Source of the DNA: Frankiales bacterium
GTDB taxonomy: Bacteria; Actinomycetota; Actinomycetes; Mycobacteriales; SCTD01
Assembly (NCBI GenBank): GCA_025965755.1
Contig: JAOPWI010000036.1
Span: 1 to 12,622 of the forward strand
DNA: 12,622 bases
Direction of reading: 5' to 3'
Shown here: in pieces, positions 6,479 to 12,622 of the stretch
How the letters are laid out: each line of letters opens with the position of its first letter
Position numbering within the stretch: the stretch's first letter is position 1
The notes under the pieces: generated by a model
What the model was told of the DNA's origin: nothing
Seen by the model: only the letters and a program-made list of their open reading frames with translations
Databases searched by the model: none
Made by a program: the position numbers and the translations under genes

Positions 6479-9018
6479 GCGGCCACCTCGGGGGCCAGCT
6501 CGACCTCGATGCCCGGCTCACCCTCCTCGAACAGCAGCTCGCCGACCACCACGCCGGCGTTGCGCAGGTCGGCCTCGGCCTGGCGGACGAGCGCGATCCG
6601 CTCCGCGGTGTCCCGCACGACCAGCCGGGAGACCTCCGCGCGCATGGAGCGCTTCTCGGTGCTCTTGGCCTTGCGCACCTGCGTCAGCACCTCACCGGCG
6701 ATGTCCAGCAGCGAGGGCTCGCCGTCGGCGGTGAGCTCGTCCACGGTCGGCCAGGTCGCGCGGTGCACGGAACCCTCGCGCCACCAGGACCAGACCTCCT
6801 CGGTCGCGAACGGCAGCACCGGTGCGAACAGCCGCAGCAGGGTGTCCAGCGCGAGCCGCAGCGCCCGGCTGGCGCTCGCCGCCTCGGGGCCCTCCCCGTA
6901 CGCGCGGTTCTTCACCAGCTCGACGTAGTCGTCGCAGAACGTCCAGAAGAACGCCTCGGTCCGCTCCAGCGCACGCGCCGGGTCGTAGGCCTCGTACGCC
7001 GTCGTGGCCTCGGCGACCACCTGCGCGAGGCGGGCCAGCAGCGCGCGGTCGACCGCCTCGGTCACCGGGCCGTCCTCCACGGCCGGGATGCCGAGGGCGA
7101 ACTTGCTGGCGTTGAGCAGCTTCACCGCGAGGCGCCGGCCGACCTTCATCTGGCCCTCGTCGAAGGCGGTGTCGGTGCCCGGTCGCGCGCTGGCCGCCCA
7201 GTAGCGCACGGCGTCGCTGCCGTACTGCTCGAGCAGGCCGAGGGGCGTCACCACGTTGCCCTTGCTCTTGCTCATCTTCTTGCGGTCGGGGTCCAGGATC
7301 CAGCCCGACAGCGCGGCATGGGTCCACGGCACGGAGCCGTGCTCGTGGTGGCTGCGGACCATCGTGGAGAACAGCCAGGTCCGGATGATGTCGTGGCCCT
7401 GCGGCCGCATGTCGTACGGGAAGACCCGCGCGAACAGGTCGGGGTCGTCCTCCCACCGGCCGGCGATCTGCGGGCTGAGCGAGCTGGTGGCCCAGGTGTC
7501 CATGATGTCGGGGTCGGCGGTGAAGCCGCCCGGCTGGTTGCGCTGGCTCTCGTCGTAGCCGTCGGGCACGTCGCTGGTCGGGTCCACCGGCAGGGCGCTC
7601 TCCGGCGGCAGGAGCGGGTTGTCGTGGTCCGGCTCGCCGGCCTCGTCGAGGGCGTACCAGAGCGGCAGCGGCACGCCGAAGAACCGCTGGCGGCTGACCA
7701 GCCAGTCGCCGTTGAGGCCGCCGACCCAGTTCTCGTACCGCGAGCGCATGAAGCCCGGGTGCCAGCTGAGCTCGCGCCCACGCTCGATCAGCGCGTCGCG
7801 CAGGTCGCCGTCGCGGCCGCCGTTGCGGATGTACCACTGCCGGCTCGTGACCACCTCGAGCGGGCGGTCGCCCTTCTCGTAGAACTTCACCGGGTGGGTG
7901 ATCGGTCGCGGATCGCCGACCAGGTCACCGGACTCCGCCAGCAGCTCCACGATGCGCTTCTGCGCCTGCTTCACCGTCTTGCCGGCCAGCTCGGCGTACG
8001 GCGCGGCGGCCACGCCCTGCGGCGGCACCGGCAGCAGGCGGCCGTCACGGCCGACGATGCTGCGCACCGGCAGGTCCAGCTCCCGCCACCACGTGACGTC
8101 GGTGGTGTCGCCGAAGGTGCAGATCATCGCCATGCCGGACCCCTTCTCGGGGTCGGCCAGCTCGTGCGCCCGCACGGGGACTCGGACGCCGAACAGTGGC
8201 GTCGTCACGGTCGTGCCGAACAGCGACTGGTAGCGCGCGTCGTCCGGGTGCGCCACCAGGGCCACGCAGGCCGGCAGCAGTTCGGGGCGGGTGGTCTCGA
8301 TGAAGACCTTCTCGCCGTCCGCCCTGTCGAACCCGAGGCGGTGGTAGGCGCCGGGCTGCTCGCGGTCCTCGAGCTCGGCCTGGGCCACGGCCGTCTTGAA
8401 GTCCACGTCCCACAGGGTCGGGGCCTCCTGCGCGTACGCCTCGCCGCGGGCCAGGTTGCGCAGGAACGCGCGCTGCGCCACCCGGCGGCTGCGGTCGTCG
8501 ATGGTGGCGTACTGGTGCTGCCAGTCGACCGACAGGCCGAGGTAGCGGAAGACCCGCTCGAACGCCTTCTCGTCCTCGGCGGTCAGGACGTGGCACAGGT
8601 CGACGAAGTTGCGTCGGCTGATGCTGACCTGCTGGACGCCCTTCTTGAGGTTGCCGGCGTCTGCCGGCGGCGCGTACGACGGGTCGTACGGCTGGCTCGG
8701 GTCGCAGCGCACGCCGTAGTAGTTCTGCACCCGGCGCTCGGTCGGCAGGCCGTTGTCGTCCCAGCCCATCGGATAGAAGACCTGCTTGCCGCGCATGCGC
8801 TGGTAGCGGGCCACCAGGTCGGTGTGGGTGTAGCTGAAGACGTGGCCGACGTGCAGGCTGCCGGAGGCCGTCGGCGGCGGCGTGTCGACGGAGAAGACCT
8901 CCGCGCGCGCGGCGCTGCGGTCGAAGCGGTAGGTGCCGTCCGCCTCCCAGACGCCGTCCCACCGCTCCTCGAGGCCGTCGAGGGTCGGGCGGTCGGGCAT
9001 GGGGCGCTTCTCGGTCAC
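6475..9018 (-). CDS. valS: Valine--tRNA ligase, archaeal/rickettsial-like (type 2) form
   Basis: Class I synthetase that charges tRNA-Val and clears mischarged threonine with its editing domain. The product is 847 residues. The nucleotide-binding motif HVGH (56-59) follows PPPTASGSL, the CP1 editing insert carries TTRPE at 242-246, and KMSKS is at 581-585. Several blocks differ from usual bacterial ValRS and match the archaeal-type enzyme: TPPPTASGSLHVGHVFSYTHTD, PMGWDDNGLPTE (85-94), DIMDTWATSSLSPQI and MRPQGHDIIRTW. The C-terminal coiled-coil arm of typical bacterial ValRS is not evident; the protein ends in a short acidic strand-like region. The Pro-Pro-Pro at 47-49 is the conserved ValRS stretch known to need EF-P. 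The GTG start sits 6 nt after a TANNNT box and no ribosome site is visible, suggesting a leaderless mRNA; an ATG at codon 7 is an alternative start. It overlaps folC by 4 nt. Confidence 0.95.
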   Translation of the reverse strand: MTEKRPMPDRPTLDGLEERWDGVWEADGTYRFDRSAARAEVFSVDTPPPTASGSLHVGHVFSYTHTDLVARYQRMRGKQVFYPMGWDDNGLPTERRVQNYYGVRCDPSQPYDPSYAPPADAGNLKKGVQQVSISRRNFVDLCHVLTAEDEKAFERVFRYLGLSVDWQHQYATIDDRSRRVAQRAFLRNLARGEAYAQEAPTLWDVDFKTAVAQAELEDREQPGAYHRLGFDRADGEKVFIETTRPELLPACVALVAHPDDARYQSLFGTTVTTPLFGVRVPVRAHELADPEKGSGMAMICTFGDTTDVTWWRELDLPVRSIVGRDGRLLPVPPQGVAAAPYAELAGKTVKQAQKRIVELLAESGDLVGDPRPITHPVKFYEKGDRPLEVVTSRQWYIRNGGRDGDLRDALIERGRELSWHPGFMRSRYENWVGGLNGDWLVSRQRFFGVPLPLWYALDEAGEPDHDNPLLPPESALPVDPTSDVPDGYDESQRNQPGGFTADPDIMDTWATSSLSPQIAGRWEDDPDLFARVFPYDMRPQGHDIIRTWLFSTMVRSHHEHGSVPWTHAALSGWILDPDRKKMSKSKGNVVTPLGLLEQYGSDAVRYWAASARPGTDTAFDEGQMKVGRRLAVKLLNASKFALGIPAVEDGPVTEAVDRALLARLAQVVAEATTAYEAYDPARALERTEAFFWTFCDDYVELVKNRAYGEGPEAASASRALRLALDTLLRLFAPVLPFATEEVWSWWREGSVHRATWPTVDELTADGEPSLLDIAGEVLTQVRKAKSTEKRSMRAEVSRLVVRDTAERIALVRQAEADLRNAGVVVGELLFEEGEPGIEVELAPEVAA

Positions 9019-9024
9019 AGGCCG

Positions 9025-9030
9025 AGTCTA
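9025..9030 (-). promoter_or_regulatory. -10 element for valS, predicting a leaderless transcript
   Basis: On the minus strand TAGACT matches the TANNNT -10 consensus and ends 6 nt before the valS GTG. Transcription beginning the usual 6-7 nt downstream would put the mRNA 5' end on the start codon itself. No ribosome site lies between them, which agrees with a leaderless message. No good -35 box is visible at 16-19 nt. Confidence 0.55.
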
Positions 9031-9054
9031 GGGAAGCGCCTCCAGCGCATTGCT

Positions 9055-9060
9055 TACGCT
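9055..9060 (+). promoter_or_regulatory. -10 element for the thioesterase pair, predicting a leaderless transcript
   Basis: TACGCT matches TANNNT and ends exactly 6 nt before the GTG of the first thioesterase gene. The geometry mirrors that on the valS side. No Shine-Dalgarno sequence lies upstream of the GTG (the intervening bases are GCGGCC), and no TTGACA-like -35 is seen. The upstream part of this promoter overlaps that of valS. Confidence 0.5.
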
Positions 9061-9066
9061 GCGGCC

Positions 9067-9831
9067 GTGGAGATCACTCGCACCGACGTCAAGCTCGAGG
9101 ACACCTGGGCGTACGGCGCCGGCATCCTGCACGGGGGCTGGCTCCTCGAGCAGCTCGCCGGCGCGGCGCTGGAGCGCACGGCGCAGCCGCATCCGCTGGT
9201 GGTGAGCGCGCATTACCTCGCGGTCCCGCGCATCGGCGTGGCCACGCTGGTCGTCGAGCCGCTGCGCGAGGGCCGCTCGGTGTCCAGCCTGCGGGCCCGG
9301 TTCGAGCAGGAGGGCAAGCCCAAGGTCGAGGCCATCGTGTCCACCGGCACGCTGCCCCCCGGCGGGGCGCCCGCGCTGGTGAGGGACGCGGCGCCGCCGG
9401 TGCTGCCCCCGGTCGAGGAGTGCCTGGAGAACCAGGGCATGCCGGGGTTCCGCAACGGCATCACCGAGCAGCTCGAGGTGCGGCTCGACCCGGCGACCGC
9501 CGGCTTCCTGTCGGGCACGCCCACCGGTTCCGCCGAGGTCCGCGGGTACATCCGCTCCCGCGACGGCCGCGAGCCCGACCCGCTGCTCCTGCTGACGATC
9601 GCCGACGCCCTGCCGCCGGTCACCTTCGAGATGGGCGTCGAGGGATGGGCCCCGACCATCGAGCTCACCGTCATGCTCCGCGCCCTTCCTGCGCCGGGGT
9701 GGCTGCGGTGCGTTCAGCGGGCCCGCCTGGTGCAGGGCGGCTGGCTGGACGAGGAGTGCGAGATCTGGGACAGCGCCGGCCACCTGGTCGCGCAGGCGCG
9801 GCAGCTGGCGGCGTACAAGGTCCCCGCGTGA
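9067..9831 (+). CDS. Double-hotdog acyl-CoA thioesterase family protein, first of a tandem pair
   Basis: Predicted cytoplasmic thioesterase of the TesB-like / 4HBT_3 hotdog group, expected to hydrolyse an acyl-CoA; the substrate is unknown. The product is 254 residues and shows two hotdog halves. The N-terminal half (about 1-105) has LHGGWLLEQLAG with the hotdog helix and the SAHYLAVP strand. The C-terminal half (about 130-250) has TIADALPPVTF, GWAPTIELTV, PGWLRCVQRAR, DEECEIWDSAGHLVAQARQLA. By alignment with the TesB Asp-Thr-Gln triad, Asp180, Thr197 (or nearby Thr201) and Gln246 are candidate catalytic residues; this is inference. The GTG start is chosen because a -10 element lies 6 nt before it and the hotdog fold begins soon after. 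The same frame stays open far upstream, but only as antisense of valS. It stands divergent from valS by 48 bp and overlaps the next gene by 4 nt. Confidence 0.88.
   Translation: MEITRTDVKLEDTWAYGAGILHGGWLLEQLAGAALERTAQPHPLVVSAHYLAVPRIGVATLVVEPLREGRSVSSLRARFEQEGKPKVEAIVSTGTLPPGGAPALVRDAAPPVLPPVEECLENQGMPGFRNGITEQLEVRLDPATAGFLSGTPTGSAEVRGYIRSRDGREPDPLLLLTIADALPPVTFEMGVEGWAPTIELTVMLRALPAPGWLRCVQRARLVQGGWLDEECEIWDSAGHLVAQARQLAAYKVPA
9738..9762 (+). repeat. 25-bp direct repeat shared by the two thioesterase genes, copy 1
   Basis: These 25 bases recur identically at 10484-10508, 746 bp downstream, in the same reading frame. They encode the GWLDEECE block conserved in both paralogues. This is the longest exact match I saw between the two genes; it may reflect duplication, gene conversion or simply biased codon choice. 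Confidence 0.75.
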
Positions 9832-10574
9832 CCACGCTGGACATCGACCCGACCTGGTGCGTCGGGACCAAGGCGCACGGCGGCTATCTGCTGTCCTCGA
9901 TCGTCGGTCCGGCGCTCGACGAGGCGCACCCGCATCCCATGGCGGTCAGCGCGCACTACCTGTCCTCCCCCGACGCCGGCAGCGCCGAGCTGGAGATCGA
10001 GCGGGTACGCACCGGCCGGCGGGTCGCCTCCTCGCGGCTGCGGCTGGCCCAGAACGGCAAGCCCTGCGTCGAGGTCCTGCTGACCGCGGGCAAGTACGAC
10101 GCGGACGCCGAGCCCTACTGGACCACCGGCGAGGCGCCGGTGCTCCCGCCGGTCGAGGACTGCCTGCGGGCCGAGGCCCGGCGGCGCGACGGGGTGACCG
10201 TCGGCTTTCTGAACCATGTCGACATGCGGATGGACCCCGAGACGGTCGGCTACGCCACCGGCTCGCCGCACGGCAAGGCGATGAACCAGGCCTGGCTGCG
10301 CCGCGACGACGGTGGTGACCCGACCCTGCTGGACCTGCTGATCTTCGCCGACTCGCTGCCGCCGGTGACCTTCGACCTCGGGCTGATCGGCTGGGTGCCG
10401 ACCGTCGAGCTCACCGTGCTGGTGCGCGGGTTGCCCGCACCGGGCTGGTGCCGGGCGGTTCAGCGGGCCCGGCTGCTGCAGGACGGCTGGCTGGACGAGG
10501 AGTGCGAGGTGTGGGACTCGGCCGGCCGGCTGGTCGTTCAGGCCCGCCAGCTGGCCGGCTACCGGCTGGACTGA
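9828..10574 (+). CDS. Double-hotdog acyl-CoA thioesterase family protein, second of a tandem pair
   Basis: Paralogue of the preceding gene, 248 residues, with the same two-hotdog layout. AHGGYLLSSIVG and SAHYLSSPDAG lie in the N-terminal half; FADSLPPVTF, GWVPTVELTV, PGWCRAVQRAR and DEECEVWDSAGRLVVQARQLAGY lie in the C-terminal half. Candidate catalytic residues are Asp175, Thr192 (or Thr196) and Gln241. The C-terminal halves of the pair are clearly closer to each other than the middle regions (about residues 85-160), which vary in length and sequence and may set substrate or partner choice. The GTG start overlaps the upstream TGA as GTGA, with AAGG about 7 nt upstream, so translation is coupled. 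The gene ends at a shared hairpin facing clpX. Coupled paralogues suggest either a hetero-oligomer or two thioesterases with different substrates; nothing in the window identifies a pathway. Confidence 0.88.
   Translation: MTTLDIDPTWCVGTKAHGGYLLSSIVGPALDEAHPHPMAVSAHYLSSPDAGSAELEIERVRTGRRVASSRLRLAQNGKPCVEVLLTAGKYDADAEPYWTTGEAPVLPPVEDCLRAEARRRDGVTVGFLNHVDMRMDPETVGYATGSPHGKAMNQAWLRRDDGGDPTLLDLLIFADSLPPVTFDLGLIGWVPTVELTVLVRGLPAPGWCRAVQRARLLQDGWLDEECEVWDSAGRLVVQARQLAGYRLD
10484..10508 (+). repeat. 25-bp direct repeat shared by the two thioesterase genes, copy 2
   Basis: This is identical to 9738-9762 and encodes the same conserved block in the second paralogue. Recombination between the copies would fuse the two genes in frame, because the copies lie at equivalent codon positions. 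Confidence 0.75.
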
Positions 10575-10576
10575 GC

Positions 10577-10607
10577 CGGCGCCGGACCCCCGCGGGGGCC
10601 GGCGCCG
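10577..10607. terminator. Bidirectional hairpin terminator between the thioesterase pair and clpX
   Basis: An almost perfect inverted repeat pairs CGGCGCCGG and CCCCC with GGGGG and CCGGCGCCG, leaving only one unpaired A (10586) and a 2-nt turn. It starts 2 nt after the thioesterase stop and ends 18 nt before the clpX stop on the other strand, exactly between convergent genes. It has no U-tract on either side. It should stop both transcripts. Confidence 0.8.
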
Positions 10608-10625
10608 TCGCGCAGGTGCGCGGAC

Positions 10626-11906
<1,281 letters not shown>

Positions 11907-11966
11907 CGCTACCTCGTCCCTGTCTTGGTCCGGTCCGGTCGACGACCGGGCCGCTTCCCTACCTCG

Positions 11967-11972
11967 ACGGTA
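11967..11972 (-). promoter_or_regulatory. Weak candidate -10 element for clpX
   Basis: The minus strand reads TACCGT, a TANNNT match, 60 nt upstream of the clpX GTG and beyond the clpP terminator hairpin. No -35 box is clear. It is proposed because the hairpin implies that clpX needs its own promoter here; several other weak candidates cannot be excluded. Confidence 0.25.
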
Positions 11973-12022
11973 CCGCCGAGACGCCCTGCCCGGAACGCCT
12001 CTCGCGACGTTCCTCGAACTAT

Positions 12023-12073
12023 CGGTCGCTCCGCCCTCGGACCCGAGGGTTTCCGCCAAGGGCGGAGCGACCG
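12023..12073 (-). terminator. Long hairpin terminator or attenuator between clpP and clpX
   Basis: A perfect 15-bp inverted repeat (arms 12023-12037 and 12059-12073, CGGTCGCTCCGCCCT and its complement) encloses a 21-nt loop. On the minus strand it begins 6 nt after the clpP stop. There is no U-tract, as is usual in this GC range. It would end or attenuate the clpP message before clpX, or act as a 3' stabilising structure. Confidence 0.7.
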
Positions 12074-12079
12074 GCGTCC

Positions 12080-12622
12080 CTAACGCCCGGCTGCGCCCAG
12101 CGAAGCGATCTTGCGGGTGCTGACGACCTCGTCGATGAGGCCGTACGCGACGGCCTCCTCAGCGGTGAGGATCTTGTCGCGCTCGATGTCCTTGCGGATC
12201 AGGGCGGCGTCGCGACCGGTGTGGTTGGCGAGCATCTGCTCGAGCAGGTCACGCATGCGCAGGATCTCGCGAGCCTGGATCTCGATGTCGCTGGACTGGC
12301 CCTCGCCACCGCCTGAGGGCTGGTGGATCAGCACGCGGGCGTGCTGGAGGGCGAGGCGCTTGCCCTTGGTGCCGGCGGCCAGCAGGACCGCGGCGGCCGA
12401 GGCGGCCTGACCCATGCAGATGGTCTGGATCTCGGGCTTGACGAACTGCATCGTGTCGTAGATCGCGGTCAGGGCCGTGAAGGACCCGCCGGGCGAGTTG
12501 ATGTAGATCGAGATGTCGCGGTCCGGGTCCTCGGACTCGAGGTGAAGCAGCTGCGCCATGACGACGTTGGCGACACCGTCGTCGATCGGCGTGCCCAGGA
12601 AGATGATGCGCTCCTTGAGCAG
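12080..12622 (-). CDS. clpP2: ATP-dependent Clp protease proteolytic subunit, ClpP2-type, 5' end cut by window edge
   Basis: Serine protease of the ClpP family, forming the proteolytic barrel used by ClpX and other Clp ATPases. The last 180 residues are present; the N-terminal ~20-40 residues lie beyond the right edge. The catalytic triad is visible as Ser75 of the fragment (MGQAASAAA), His100 (ARVLIHQP) and Asp145 (RKDIERDK). The MAQLLHLES, DTMQF and GQAASAAAVLLAAGT segments resemble the actinobacterial ClpP2 subunit rather than ClpP1, which typically carries MAASMGEFLL. Actinobacteria with this arrangement carry clpP1 just upstream and assemble a mixed barrel, so clpP1 is expected off the right edge. 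The product ends in TRKIASLGAAGR at a TAG. An internal Met at residue 22 of the fragment is not the start, because the conserved ERIIFLG strand lies before it. Confidence 0.95.
   Translation of the reverse strand: MLKERIIFLGTPIDDGVANVVMAQLLHLESEDPDRDISIYINSPGGSFTALTAIYDTMQFVKPEIQTICMGQAASAAAVLLAAGTKGKRLALQHARVLIHQPSGGGEGQSSDIEIQAREILRMRDLLEQMLANHTGRDAALIRKDIERDKILTAEEAVAYGLIDEVVSTRKIASLGAAGR

Noticed and set aside
4514..6928. About 800-codon open frame on the plus strand
   Set aside because: It is antisense to ndk, folC and the end of valS, has low-complexity Arg/Gln/His/Asp-rich composition, and is a typical high-GC shadow frame.
6763..9066. Very long open plus-strand frame running into the first thioesterase gene, which would give a protein of over 1000 residues
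   Set aside because: It is antisense to valS, whose motifs are unmistakable. The translation is rich in Arg, Ala, Val and His without recognisable domains. High GC removes stop codons from antisense frames.
9028..9783. About 250-codon open frame antisense to the first thioesterase gene
   Set aside because: The plus-strand product has conserved hotdog motifs shared with its paralogue. The antisense product has no such support.
11992..12013. GGAACG...CGTTCC inverted repeat as a heat-shock (SigH-type) promoter or operator for clpX
   Set aside because: The spacing between the GGAAC and GTT parts is about 12 nt, too short for SigH-type promoters. A 6-bp dyad in GC-rich DNA is weak evidence for an operator.
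11907..12059. N-terminal extension of clpX by 51 codons
   Set aside because: The extension is basic and unconserved, covers the leader hairpins, and the internal GTG has a ribosome site and the family N-terminus.

Overview
This 12.6 kb window is very GC-rich DNA (third codon positions almost all G or C, frequent GTG starts) from an actinobacterium. The gene order clpP-clpX-valS-folC-ndk-mreB-mreC-mreD-mrdA is the conserved housekeeping order known from Streptomyces and relatives. A complete mreBCD-mrdA set argues against mycobacteria and corynebacteria, which lack mreB. It points to a filamentous, sporulating or otherwise MreB-using lineage; the genus cannot be named from the sequence.

Layout from right to left (the main direction of transcription is the minus strand). 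At the right edge is the 3' part of a ClpP2-type protease gene, closed by a strong hairpin. Next comes clpX, the unfoldase partner, with its own leader. Clp genes: 10626-12622. A small island on the plus strand (9067-10574) holds two tandem, overlapping double-hotdog thioesterase paralogues. It converges on clpX at a shared hairpin terminator and diverges from valS across only 48 bp. Then the minus strand resumes: valS and folC overlap by GTGA, and ndk follows 42 bp later and ends at a 13-bp hairpin. A second transcription unit follows: mreB, mreC, mreD and mrdA (PBP2), the elongation/spore-wall machinery. The mrdA gene runs off the left edge just after its transpeptidase domain; rodA would be expected next.

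Functionally the window is mostly core: protein turnover (ClpXP), Val-tRNA charging, folate polyglutamylation, nucleotide balance and lateral wall synthesis. Three things stand out. The valine-tRNA ligase has the signature of the archaeal/rickettsial type 2 enzyme rather than the usual bacterial one. The thioesterase pair is inserted in the opposite orientation. The valS/thioesterase intergenic region is mirror-symmetric: each side has a TANNNT -10 element exactly 6 nt before a GTG start, which predicts two leaderless mRNAs from mutually exclusive promoters. No RNA genes, insertion sequences, phage genes, CRISPR arrays or attachment sites were seen, and no gene-free stretch exceeds about 210 bp. 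I found no convincing wholly new multi-gene system; the best candidate for undescribed biology is the thioesterase pair together with its divergent promoter.
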